Part shown: piece after piece, positions 1 to 6,471 of the stretch | How the letters are laid out: every line of letters begins with the position of its first letter | Numbering within the stretch: the stretch's first letter is position 1 | NCBI GenBank assembly: GCA_030671915.1 | Contig: DAOVHN010000030.1 | Location: forward strand, 1-10,724 | Source of the DNA: Pseudomonadota bacterium | GTDB lineage: Bacteria > Pseudomonadota > Alphaproteobacteria > UBA8366 > JADFVY01 | DNA: 10,724 bases | Direction: 5' to 3' | The notes under the pieces: generated by a model | Seen by the model: only the letters and a program-made list of their open reading frames with translations | Databases searched by the model: none | Told to the model about the DNA's origin: nothing | Program-made: the position numbers and the translations under genes

Positions 1-194
1 GTGCCGGCCGCGCGGCCGATCACGCCGAACAGGCTGGGGCCGACCTTTTTCTTGCCCTCAACAAGGGTATGGCAGGCCTTGCATTTCTTGAACACCTTCT
101 CCCCGGCCGCGGCGTCGCCATTGGCCATGGCCGGCGATCCGAATGCGGCAAGAGCAGCGGTAAAACCGGCGACTTTGATAAAGCTGGATTTCAT
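1..194 (-). CDS. Secreted class I c-type cytochrome (C-terminus cut by window edge)
   Basis: A small electron-carrier haem protein of the periplasm. The 64 visible codons begin [11 protein letters not shown] and show a Sec signal peptide: a basic N-terminus, a hydrophobic stretch at about residues 8-20, and a likely signal peptidase I site after AMA (residue 24). The mature start [19 protein letters not shown] carries the haem motif C38-K-A-C41-H42, then a lysine-rich segment and [11 protein letters not shown], typical of mitochondrial-like/c2-type cytochromes. The distal Met ligand lies outside the window. The start is chosen because GAGG stands about 6 nt upstream of the ATG and because the signal peptide begins there. 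A promoter of its own is seen at 327-355. The redox partner cannot be inferred from this fragment. The family call is firm; the subclass (c2, c550, cy) is not. Confidence 0.9.
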   Translation of the reverse strand, partial: MKSSFIKVAGFTAALAAFGSPAMANGDAAAGEKVFKKCKACHTLVEGKKKVGPSLFGVIGRAAG

Positions 195-326
195 TTTATC
201 CTCAATTGATTCTGTTTCGAACTCACACGAAGAAACCACGGACGATGGGTGGCGTTGCCCGCAGTCGTTCGGTGGCCGCTCAATCCCCCTTGTAGAAGAG
301 CCGCTATCCTGGCCACACACGCCTCC

Positions 327-355
327 AATACAAAGGTTTGCGCGGATTTTGTCAA
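327..355 (-). promoter_or_regulatory. Sigma-70-type promoter for the cytochrome c gene
   Basis: On the minus strand TTGACA (350-355) is followed after 17 nt by TGTATT (327-332), which matches four of six -10 positions. It would start transcription near 320, giving a leader of about 125 nt before the cytochrome ATG. It lies downstream of the ChaN-like gene, so the cytochrome can be expressed independently of it. Read from sequence only. Confidence 0.55.
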
Positions 356-404
356 GGTTGAAAGCTGCGGCATCGGGTCGCTGGGTGCTTATTCACGCGC
401 CCGT

Positions 405-1439
405 TCAATCGCTCTCGCCCTCGCCGGTCTTCTGGCGCTTTTCGCGCATCTGCCGCAACTGGTCTGCGAAAGCCTCGCAGGGGTCGTCGTCGTCGACCCG
501 CGGCGTAAACCAGACGAAATCGAACGGCATGGCGCCACCATATCGTTCGGCATAAGCGGCCGGGTCCAATACGTCTTTTTCCACCTCGGCCAGCCCCACC
601 GTCACAATGCGCGCGTCCGGCGCGCGGCGTTTCAGATGCAGGGGCACGCCCCAGTCGGCCCTGACATGCCCCCCACCGGCGATCAGCACCGCGACGTCCG
701 CTTTCCGCGGCCCGCGGGCCATGATCATCCTGTCGGCCATCGCCGCGTCCTTGGCCAGGGTGACCGACAGCATCGGGTCGAGCATGGGCTCGGGCAATTG
801 CTGGCAGTGGCTGTGGAATATCACCTGGCGCATTTCAGCGCGCTTGTCTTCATCGATCGGCTGGTTCAGCATCAAGGCCTTCGCGCGCCCCTCGCCGAGG
901 GCGTCCGGACCCTCGCGCGCGATGCGTTTGGTCATGTCCCGGTCCAATCCACCGGCCAGCAGCGGCATGTCGTTGTAAAGCGCCTGCTGAGCGATCGGCT
1001 GATACATCTTCCAGTCCGGCCAGCCGCTTTTTTCCCAGCCGACGGCCGCGCCGATCCCCGCCGCATCGTCAGGATAGTTCGCCAGATGCGCATCCAGTGG
1101 TGCCTGCTGCGATTCCGTCAACATTTCGAATACGAGCGCGGGCCGGCGACCATATGCCGCCATTTCCGAAACCAGCTTGGCCTGGAGCCAGTGATGGTCG
1201 GCATTATCGTGCTTCTCGCCGATCAGCACGAAATCGGCCTTTTTCATGGCCGCGTAAACCTCGCCGGCGGTGGCGTACCGCCCCTCCGCCGGCTTCCAGA
1301 TCTGTCCGGCCAGGGGGTGGTCCCGATACAGGGGCGATTTCCAGCGTCCTTCCGGTGCCGGCGCGTCATCTTTTGCGCAGCCCGACAGAAGCAGTGCCGC
1401 CAATAACGTCGAGATTGCCGATAACCGTCGCATTGTCAT
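405..1439 (-). CDS. ChaN-like lipoprotein (haem/iron-associated ChaN/Tiki superfamily)
   Basis: A 344-residue predicted lipoprotein of the cell envelope. The N-terminus has a signal peptide ending in a lipobox LLLSGC, so Cys21 would be lipidated after signal peptidase II cleavage; Ala follows, which favours the outer membrane. Residues 60-320 fit the ChaN family: GEKHDN at 74-79 with HH at 82-83, VFEML, a HSHCQQLPEPM segment, a KDAAMADRM helix, and GGGHVRADWGVP. ChaN of Campylobacter binds haem and was linked to iron uptake; related Tiki proteins are metalloproteases with the same GxxH core, so a hydrolase role is possible. The C-terminus (PRVDDDDPCEAF onwards) is charged. The first ATG is chosen over the ATG two codons later because GGAGG lies 6 nt upstream. 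The start overlaps an upstream amidase remnant by ATGA. No terminator is seen downstream. Confidence 0.85.
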   Translation of the reverse strand: MTMRRLSAISTLLAALLLSGCAKDDAPAPEGRWKSPLYRDHPLAGQIWKPAEGRYATAGEVYAAMKKADFVLIGEKHDNADHHWLQAKLVSEMAAYGRRPALVFEMLTESQQAPLDAHLANYPDDAAGIGAAVGWEKSGWPDWKMYQPIAQQALYNDMPLLAGGLDRDMTKRIAREGPDALGEGRAKALMLNQPIDEDKRAEMRQVIFHSHCQQLPEPMLDPMLSVTLAKDAAMADRMIMARGPRKADVAVLIAGGGHVRADWGVPLHLKRRAPDARIVTVGLAEVEKDVLDPAAYAERYGGAMPFDFVWFTPRVDDDDPCEAFADQLRQMREKRQKTGEGESD

Positions 1440-1573
1440 GTCATCCCTCCGCCGCAGTCAGGATTGCGCGCAACAGCACGCCGCAACCCGCCACCCTTCT
1501 CGATCGCTCCGACCTTCGCCATTTCCATCAGACTTTCCCACAGCCGCGAACCGTAAATCGCGATATTGCGCAT
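1436..1573 (-). pseudogene. N-terminal remnant of a hydantoinase/carbamoylase-type M20 amidase
   Basis: A 45-codon open frame that translates to MRNIAIYGSRLWESLMEMAK followed by VGAIEKGGGLRRAVARNPDC and a short tail. The block RLWESLMEMAKVG..EKGG closely resembles, from memory, the conserved first 30 residues of the Zn-dependent N-carbamoyl-L-amino-acid hydrolase / allantoate amidohydrolase family (M20, about 410 residues), where RLWDSLMEMAKIG..GG is typical. Everything after about residue 35 that the enzyme needs, including all metal ligands, is missing, so it cannot be an active amidase. GGGA stands a few bases before the ATG. Its TGA overlaps the ATG of the ChaN-like gene (ATGA), so it could still be translated and coupled to that gene. 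Alternative: an unrelated short gene with chance similarity. No database check was possible. Confidence 0.5.
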
Positions 1574-1586
1574 GTAACTTCCCGCT

Positions 1587-1617
1587 GTCGAATCGCGATT
1601 GATCGTCGAAAGCGATT
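1587..1617 (-). repeat. Imperfect direct repeat and palindromes upstream of the amidase remnant/ChaN-like gene
   Basis: On the plus strand GTCGAATCGCGATT (1587-1600) is repeated as GTCGAAAGCGATT (1605-1617). The first copy contains the perfect palindrome AATCGCGATT, whose core ATCGCGAT occurs again at 1557-1564. A TTGACT hexamer (minus strand, 1620-1625) lies just upstream, so the repeats fall where a -10 and operator would sit. No regulator is recognised. Confidence 0.35.
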
Positions 1618-1646
1618 CCAGTCAACCCGGATCGGCTCCGGGCCGC

Positions 1647-1675
1647 AAAAAACGAGAGCCCGGCGTTAGCCGGGC
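1647..1675 (-). terminator. Intrinsic terminator of tRNA-Ala
   Basis: Read on the minus strand, GCCCGGC, a TAAC loop and GCCGGGC form a perfect 7-bp GC stem (1658-1675). After TCTCG it is followed by six T residues (1647-1652). It lies 20 nt past the tRNA CCA end and separates the tRNA from the downstream ChaN-like unit. Confidence 0.9.
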
Positions 1676-1694
1676 CCGATCGTTACTGGAAAAC

Positions 1695-1770
<76 letters not shown>

Positions 1771-1815
1771 ACGGGATGGCCGGCGGGCTCGTGGGCCCCC
1801 GGCGAAGTCGGCATG

Positions 1816-1843
1816 GTTATACGGCTGCCGCCCGCCGGCGCAA
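1816..1843 (-). promoter_or_regulatory. Probable promoter of tRNA-Ala
   Basis: On the minus strand TTGCGC (1838-1843) is separated by 16 nt from TATAAC (1816-1821), five of six -10 matches. Transcription would begin near 1809, leaving about 40 nt of 5' leader for removal by RNase P. It sits after the stop codon of the FYDLN-acid gene. The -35 is weak, so read-through from that gene may also contribute. Confidence 0.5.
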
Positions 1844-1884
1844 GCGAAAAATAGTATTTCCGTGCGCCGCCGGTCTGAAATCGG

Positions 1885-2220
1885 TCAAGTTTCGTCTTTG
1901 TCCTTGCCGGTTTCGATGACCTCGCTGACATCCTCGTCCCCGAGATCGCTGGCGTCCTCCAGCACGGCGTCGCCGTCGTCCTCGTCCGCCACCGCCTCAT
2001 CGTCGCCTTCGGCCTTGAGAATTTCCTCGGGATCCTTGATTTCCTTCTTGGGCGCCGGTGCGATCTCCTCTGCGGTCTTGAGCTTGCGCGATTTCAGGAT
2101 CGCTTCGGGATCGAACACGGCCGCGCATTTCGGGCACACGATCGGATCGCGCCGAAGGTCATAGAACGGTGCGCTGCAACTCTGACAGATCCGTTTTGTC
2201 CCCCATTCGGGTTTGGCCAC
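1885..2220 (-). CDS. FYDLN-acid (TIGR02300/PF09538-type) zinc-ribbon protein of unknown function
   Basis: A 111-residue cytoplasmic protein that opens MAKPEWGTKRICQSCSAPFY. The N-terminal 40 residues form a probable zinc ribbon with two CxxC pairs (C12/C15 and C29/C32) around the family signature, here FYDLR instead of FYDLN. The rest, from about residue 58, is a highly acidic, low-complexity tail, ending in a charged KDKDET-type stretch. The family is known mainly from Alphaproteobacteria, and its role is not established. The start is a GTG preceded by GAGGAG at 8 nt; an ATG-initiated frame reaching 2334 exists, but its extra residues have no family resemblance and would override this ribosome site. 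The gene is divergent from aroA, a neighbourhood I recall as common in this class. Confidence 0.87.
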   Translation of the reverse strand: MAKPEWGTKRICQSCSAPFYDLRRDPIVCPKCAAVFDPEAILKSRKLKTAEEIAPAPKKEIKDPEEILKAEGDDEAVADEDDGDAVLEDASDLGDEDVSEVIETGKDKDET

Positions 2221-2292
2221 GGTACTAACTCCTCTTCGTATGCCGATGCGGCTGTTGTGACTGCGCAGGCAATTGCCACGGGACGCCCTGGC

Positions 2293-2313
2293 TGTCAACG
2301 TTTCGACTGTCAA
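2293..2313 (-). promoter_or_regulatory. Twin TTGACA elements between the FYDLN-acid gene and aroA
   Basis: On the minus strand TTGACAG occurs twice 15 nt apart (hexamers at 2308-2313 and 2293-2298). Either could be a -35 for the FYDLN-acid gene, whose GTG is at 2220, but the -10 candidates at 16-18 nt (around 2270-2276) are poor. The remaining intergenic DNA to aroA (to 2428) holds no recognisable gene; an AT-rich patch at about 2360-2375 may hold the aroA promoter, with TATGCT as a possible -10. Confidence 0.3.
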
Positions 2314-2428
2314 AAGCCAATTTCGTTCCGCCACCGGCGGTTCGCAAGCCCTGTTCGCATTTAAATCTTTATGCTACAGGCTTCGCCGCGCCGGGAACGT
2401 TCCGGCAAATAGTCGATTGAGGCTCTCG

Positions 2429-3766
2429 ATGCAACCCTTGAAATCCAGCATTTCCAACCCGTTCCGGGGCAAAATCCGGGTTCCGGGCGACAAGTCCATG
2501 TCGCACCGCGCGTTGCTAATCGGCGCGCTGGCGGTCGGCGAGACCGTGATCGAGGGGCTGCTGGAAGGCGAGGACGTGCTTCGTACGGCGGCTGCCTTGC
2601 GGGCACTGGGAGCCGATGTGGAACGTGGCGAGGACGACGTATGGCGCGTCCAGGGCGTGGGCATTGGCGGTTTGCGCGAGCCGTCCGGGGTTCTCGACAT
2701 GGGCAATTCCGGGACAGCGGCGCGGCTGTTGATGGGGGTGCTGGCGAGCCACCCCTTGACCGCCTTTCTGACCGGCGACGAGTCGCTTTGCCGCCGGCCG
2801 ATGGAGCGGGTCCAGGTTCCGCTGGAACAGTTTGGCGCACGAATCGTCGCGCGCGAGGGCGGGCGCATGCCGCTGGCCATCACCGGCGCCGGTGATCCAA
2901 TGCCGGTCGCCTACCGCCTGCCCGTCGCCTCGGCACAGGTGAAATCGGCGGTTCTGCTGGCCGGGCTGAACACACCCGGCAAGACCACCGCCATCGAGGC
3001 CCAGCCCACGCGCGACCATACCGAACGCATGCTGCGCCATTTTGGCGCCGAGGTCGAAACCGTCGAGGAAGCCGGCGGCGAGCTTGCGGTCTCCGTTGCC
3101 GGCCAGCCGGAACTGACCGGCCGGCATGTCCAGGTTCCCGCCGATATCAGTTCCGCCGCCTTCCCGATGGTGGCGGCGCTGATCGTACCGGGGTCCGGAA
3201 TAACCTTGACCGATGTCGGGATGAACCCGCGCCGCGCCGGTCTGGTGGATACGTTGATCGAAATGGGCGCCGATATCAATTTCCACAACGAACGCGAAAT
3301 CGCCGGCGAGCCGGTCGCCGACCTCCATGTTCGCGCCGGCGGTCTGACCGGTGTCGAGGTGCCGGCCTCGCGTGCGCCGTCGATGATCGACGAATATCCG
3401 ATCCTCGCCGTGGCGGCCTCCGTGGCGTGCGGGACCACAGTGATGCACGGGCTGGCGGAGCTACGCGTCAAGGAAAGCGACAGGCTGGCTGCGATGGCAA
3501 GGGGCCTGTCGGCCTGCGGCGTGCAGGTCGAGGAAGGAAAAGACAGCCTTGTCGTGCATGGTTGCGGCGGGCCGGCGCCCGGCGGCGGGTCGATCGAGAC
3601 CGATCTCGACCACCGTATCGCCATGGCCTTCCTGGTGCTGGGCATGGCGTCGGAAAAACCCGTCACGATCGACGACGCAGAACCGATCGAGACCAGCTTC
3701 CCCGGCTTCGTAGAGTTGATGAATGGATTGGGCGCGGTCATCGGGCCGTCCGGGGCCGCCGCATGA
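2429..3766 (+). CDS. aroA: 3-phosphoshikimate 1-carboxyvinyltransferase (EPSP synthase), class II-like
   Basis: Transfers the enolpyruvyl group of PEP to shikimate-3-phosphate, the sixth shikimate-pathway step, in the cytoplasm. The 445 residues are full length. Visible motifs: PGDKSMSHR with K22, S23 and R27 for substrate binding; [10 protein letters not shown] at 91-100 (PEP loop); RRPMERV at 122-128; [21 protein letters not shown] at about 164-184; [11 protein letters not shown] with D321; RVKESDRL with E349 and R352; and LDHRIAMAF near the C-terminus. The [13 protein letters not shown] and [15 protein letters not shown] blocks match the Agrobacterium CP4 class II enzyme more than the E. 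coli one. Gly95 and Leu100 fill the positions of E. coli Gly96 and Pro101. The ATG at 2429 is chosen because GAGG lies 6 nt upstream and the conserved domain begins a few residues later. The gene overlaps cmk by ATGA. Confidence 0.97.
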   Translation: MQPLKSSISNPFRGKIRVPGDKSMSHRALLIGALAVGETVIEGLLEGEDVLRTAAALRALGADVERGEDDVWRVQGVGIGGLREPSGVLDMGNSGTAARLLMGVLASHPLTAFLTGDESLCRRPMERVQVPLEQFGARIVAREGGRMPLAITGAGDPMPVAYRLPVASAQVKSAVLLAGLNTPGKTTAIEAQPTRDHTERMLRHFGAEVETVEEAGGELAVSVAGQPELTGRHVQVPADISSAAFPMVAALIVPGSGITLTDVGMNPRRAGLVDTLIEMGADINFHNEREIAGEPVADLHVRAGGLTGVEVPASRAPSMIDEYPILAVAASVACGTTVMHGLAELRVKESDRLAAMARGLSACGVQVEEGKDSLVVHGCGGPAPGGGSIETDLDHRIAMAFLVLGMASEKPVTIDDAEPIETSFPGFVELMNGLGAVIGPSGAAA

Positions 3767-4404
3767 TCATCGCGCTCGACGGACCGGCCGCCTCGGGCAA
3801 GGGCACGCTTGCGCGCCGCATCGCCCGGGAATTGGGGTACGCCCATCTCGATACCGGCAAGCTCTACCGTGCCGTGGGCATGGCGGTATTGCGTCAGGGC
3901 GGCGATCCGTCAGACGCTACGGCCGCCGAAGCCGCCGCGCGGGCGCTGGATCCCGATACCCTCGACGACCCCGAACTCGGCGGCGACGAGGCTGCGCAGG
4001 CAGCCTCCAGGGTCAGCGCTATTCCGGCGGTGCGTGCGGCGCTCCTGGAAATGCAGCGCGCCTTCGCCGCGCGGTTGCCGGGGGCGGTGCTGGACGGCCG
4101 GGACATCGGCACGGTGGTCTGCCCCGACGCCGATATCAAGCTGTATGTAATCGCAAGCGACGAAATTCGCGCGCAAAGGCGGCATAAGGAGTTGCTTGAC
4201 AGGGGCAAGGCCAGTATATATGCGCGCGTTCTGCAGGATTTGAAGGAGCGCGACGCCCGTGACAGTGCACGCAGCGTTGCGCCGATGAAGCCGGCGGAGG
4301 ACGCCATGGTGCTGGATACGACAGCGCTCGATGCGGAGGCCGCGTATGCCGCCGCGATGGAGTACATCCACATCGCCGGTACTGGAAATCCGGCAGAACA
4401 GTAA
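3763..4404 (+). CDS. cmk: Cytidylate (CMP/dCMP) kinase
   Basis: Phosphorylates CMP and dCMP with ATP to the diphosphates. The 213 residues match the family length. The Walker A loop GPAASGKGT is at 7-15, followed by [10 protein letters not shown] (28-37) for CMP contact, DGRDIGTVV (111-119), PDADIKLYV, and [10 protein letters not shown] (161-170) of the lid with arginines that contact phosphates. The ATG overlaps the aroA stop (ATGA) and no strong Shine-Dalgarno precedes it, so translation is probably coupled to aroA. The pairing aroA-cmk-rpsA is a long-conserved order. The 3' half contains a promoter-like sequence that may serve rpsA. Confidence 0.97.
   Translation: MIIALDGPAASGKGTLARRIARELGYAHLDTGKLYRAVGMAVLRQGGDPSDATAAEAAARALDPDTLDDPELGGDEAAQAASRVSAIPAVRAALLEMQRAFAARLPGAVLDGRDIGTVVCPDADIKLYVIASDEIRAQRRHKELLDRGKASIYARVLQDLKERDARDSARSVAPMKPAEDAMVLDTTALDAEAAYAAAMEYIHIAGTGNPAEQ
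4196..4222 (+). promoter_or_regulatory. Possible internal promoter in cmk for rpsA
   Basis: A perfect TTGACA (4196-4201) is followed after 15 nt by TATATG (4217-4222), or after 17 nt by TATGCG. It lies inside cmk about 310 nt before the rpsA start. The hexamers are near consensus, but the best spacing is short. No strong alternative promoter is seen in the 128-nt cmk-rpsA gap. Confidence 0.4.
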
Positions 4405-4424
4405 GGGGATGGATAGGCGCCGTT

Positions 4425-4490
4425 GCGGCCGGAAAGACATCGGCCGCCGGGGCGTGAATTATTGATGAAAGACCGCCGGAGACAACCGGC
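4425..4490 (+). promoter_or_regulatory. Structured leader of rpsA (two GC hairpins)
   Basis: GCGGCC (4425-4430) pairs with GGCCGC (4442-4447) over an 11-nt loop, and GCCGG (4475-4479) pairs with CCGGC (4486-4490) over AGACAA. Between and after them the RNA is A/U-rich (GTGAATTATTGATGAAAGA, then a long A-rich stretch to the start codon). No T-run follows, so these are not terminators. The arrangement resembles S1 autoregulatory leaders known from gammaproteobacteria; that role is inferred here. Confidence 0.35.
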
Positions 4491-4532
4491 TGGCCGGAAA
4501 AAAACGATTGACTTGAAAGGACTACGAAACAA

Positions 4533-6245
4533 ATGGCTCAAGCGCAGGAAAAAGAAAGCTTTGCAGCTCTACTGGAAGAATCTCTCGTTTCGAACGAGGG
4601 CCTTGAAGGCTCGGTGATCCCGGGCACCGTCATCAGCGTCGATAGCGACTATGTCATCATCGATGTCGGACTGAAGGCCGAAGGCCGCGTTGCCGCCAAG
4701 GAATTCGCCCAGCCGGGGCAGAAGCCGGAACTCAAGGCCGGCGATATCGTCGAGGTATTCCTCGAACGGATGGAAGACCGCCATGGCGAGGTCATGCTGT
4801 CGCGCGAAAAGGCTCGCCGCGAAGAGGCATGGGGCCAGCTGGAAGTGGCATTCAACAACAGCGAACGCGTTACCGGCGTAATCTACAACCGGGTCAAGGG
4901 CGGCTTCACCGTCGATCTGACGGGCGTCAGCGCGTTCCTGCCGGGCAGCCAGGTGGATATTCGCCCGGTGCGCGACGTAACGCCGCTGATGGGCAATCCG
5001 CAGCCCTTCCAGATACTCAAGATGGATCGCGCCCGCGGCAATATCGTGGTGTCGCGCCGCGCCGTGCTGGAGGAAAGCCGCGCCGAGGCCCGCAGCGAAC
5101 TGATCAAGAACCTGAAAGAAGGCCAGGTGCTGCAGGGCGTGGTCAAGAACATCACCGACTACGGCGCCTTCGTCGATCTCGGCGGTGTCGACGGCCTGCT
5201 GCATGTCACCGACATCGCCTGGCAGCGCATCAACCACCCGTCCGAGGCGCTGCAGATTGGCCAGACGGTCGATGTCCAGGTCATCCGCTTCAATGCGGAA
5301 ACCCAACGCATCAGCCTTGGCATGAAGCAGCTCGAGGCCGACCCCTGGGACGGTGTCGAGGCGAAATACCCGGTCAGCACGAAGTTTACCGGGCGGGTCA
5401 CCAACATTGCCGATTACGGCGCTTTCGTCGAGTTGGAGCCGGGCATCGAGGGCTTGGTCCATGTCTCCGAGATGAGCTGGACCAAGAAGAACGTCCATCC
5501 CGGCAAGATCGTCTCCACCAGCCAGGAAGTCGAGGTCATGGTTCTCGATGTCGATCCGCAGAAGCGGCGCATCAGCCTGGGCCTCAAACAGTGCCTGGAC
5601 AATCCGTGGGACAGCTTCATGGCCGAGCATCCTTCCGGCGTCGAACTGGAAGGCGAGATCAAGAACATCACCGAGTTCGGCCTGTTCGTCGGCCTGCCCG
5701 GCGAGATCGACGGCATGGTCCACATGTCGGACATCAGCTGGGATAAGTCCGGCGAGGAAGCCATCGCCGAGTACAAGAAGGGCGATGTGGTCCAGGTCAA
5801 GGTGCTGGATATCGATGTCGTCAAGGAGCGCATCAGCCTGGGCATCAAGCAGTTGAGCGAAGACCAGGTCAGCGCCGGCATGGCGGGCATCAAGAAGGGC
5901 GCTATCGTTACCTGCACGGTATCCAGGGTGCTGGACAGCGGCATCGAGGTGATGGCCAACGAGACCGTTCCCGGCTTTATCCGCAAGACGGACCTGTCGC
6001 GTGAACGTTCCGAACAGCGCCCGGACCGCTTCGCGGTGGGTGAGAAGGTGGACGCCAAGATCACGACGATCGACAAGTCGGGCCGCAAGGTCAACCTGTC
6101 GATCAAGGCGCGCGAGGTCGAGGGAGAAAAGAAGGCCATGGCGGAGTACGGAAGCTCCGATTCCGGCGCCTCTCTCGGCGATATCCTGGGTGCCGCGTTC
6201 AAGTCCAAGCAGGAAGAACAGAAAGAAGAATCCGGCGACAAATAG
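4533..6245 (+). CDS. rpsA: 30S ribosomal protein S1
   Basis: The RNA-binding ribosomal protein that helps mRNA dock and unfold on the 30S subunit. The 570 residues hold six S1 (OB-fold) repeats at about 26-92, 110-176, 197-265, 282-352, 369-439 and 456-525. Repeats 3 to 5 show the regular pattern G.V.NI.(D/E)(Y/F)G.FV.L..(I/V)(D/E)G(L/M)VH.(S/T)(D/E), followed by RISLG.KQ. Repeats 1, 2 and 6 are more divergent, as is usual. A lysine/glutamate-rich tail ends in QKEESGDK. The start MAQAQEKESFAALLEESL is typical. AAAGGA lies about 11 nt before the ATG, farther than optimum, which fits a gene whose initiation depends on leader structure or on S1 itself. A strong terminator follows at 6271, so the aroA-cmk-rpsA unit ends here. 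Confidence 0.98.
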   Translation: MAQAQEKESFAALLEESLVSNEGLEGSVIPGTVISVDSDYVIIDVGLKAEGRVAAKEFAQPGQKPELKAGDIVEVFLERMEDRHGEVMLSREKARREEAWGQLEVAFNNSERVTGVIYNRVKGGFTVDLTGVSAFLPGSQVDIRPVRDVTPLMGNPQPFQILKMDRARGNIVVSRRAVLEESRAEARSELIKNLKEGQVLQGVVKNITDYGAFVDLGGVDGLLHVTDIAWQRINHPSEALQIGQTVDVQVIRFNAETQRISLGMKQLEADPWDGVEAKYPVSTKFTGRVTNIADYGAFVELEPGIEGLVHVSEMSWTKKNVHPGKIVSTSQEVEVMVLDVDPQKRRISLGLKQCLDNPWDSFMAEHPSGVELEGEIKNITEFGLFVGLPGEIDGMVHMSDISWDKSGEEAIAEYKKGDVVQVKVLDIDVVKERISLGIKQLSEDQVSAGMAGIKKGAIVTCTVSRVLDSGIEVMANETVPGFIRKTDLSRERSEQRPDRFAVGEKVDAKITTIDKSGRKVNLSIKAREVEGEKKAMAEYGSSDSGASLGDILGAAFKSKQEEQKEESGDK

Positions 6246-6270
6246 CCGCTGGAACACGTCGATCGGCAAG

Positions 6271-6299
6271 CGGCCCGCCATCATGGCGGGCCGTTTTTT
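6271..6299 (+). terminator. Intrinsic terminator after rpsA
   Basis: CGGCCCGCCA (6271-6280), loop TCA and TGGCGGGCCG (6284-6293) form a perfect 10-bp stem followed by six T residues. It lies 25 nt past the rpsA stop and isolates rpsA from ihfB. Confidence 0.95.
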
Positions 6300-6353
6300 C
6301 CGTCCGGACTCGTAACGAAAAAGAATTGTCGTTTAATTCGTGTGGGTTAACGC

Positions 6354-6382
6354 TTGACGGCCACGTCCAGCTTTGGCATTTT
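6354..6382 (+). promoter_or_regulatory. Probable ihfB promoter
   Basis: TTGACG (6354-6359) with a 17-nt spacer to CATTTT (6377-6382). The -35 is good and the -10 is poor. Located after the rpsA terminator, it would give an ihfB leader of about 80 nt. A second weaker pair, TTGTCG and TTAACG, lies just upstream. Confidence 0.4.
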
Positions 6383-6398
6383 TCAGGGCGACAGGGAG

Positions 6399-6463
6399 CA
6401 AGGGTCGCGGCGAAACAAGCCGGTGCCCTTGCGGACAAGGCTGAGCCTGAATAAAACCAAGGG
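6399..6463 (+). promoter_or_regulatory. ihfB leader with mutually exclusive pairings that include the ribosome site
   Basis: GCCCTTG at 6425-6431 can pair with CAAGGG at 6399-6404 (forming a longer hairpin with a GGC/GCC inner helix), or its CCTTG with CAAGG at 6436-6440 (CGGA loop), or with CAAGGGC at 6458-6464, which is the ihfB Shine-Dalgarno region. Only one can form at a time. The complementarities are seen in the sequence; a regulatory switch is inferred. No U-run follows any of the hairpins, so control would act on translation. Confidence 0.35.
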
Positions 6464-6471
6464 CGTCCCGG

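Noticed and set aside
191..316. A GTG-started 41-codon leader ORF ending in ATGA at the cytochrome start
   Set aside because: The GGAGG before it lies between the promoter -10 and the expected start of transcription, so it would not be in the mRNA. The peptide shows no recognisable features. The overlap may be chance.
249..1406. A 385-codon plus-strand frame opposite the ChaN-like gene
   Set aside because: Antisense shadow of a gene with a clear lipobox and family motifs; no ribosome site.
2221..2334. An upstream ATG extending the FYDLN-acid protein
   Set aside because: The extra 38 residues are not family-like, and the GTG at 2218-2220 has GAGGAG at good spacing.
4569..6284. A 571-codon open frame antisense to rpsA
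   Set aside because: It mirrors the rpsA frame in GC-rich DNA, has no ribosome site or family motifs, and its residues are the usual Asp/Leu/His-rich antisense bias.
6331..6351. TTAA...TTAA as a CtrA box before ihfB
   Set aside because: The spacing is 10 nt instead of the 7 nt of the known CtrA site.
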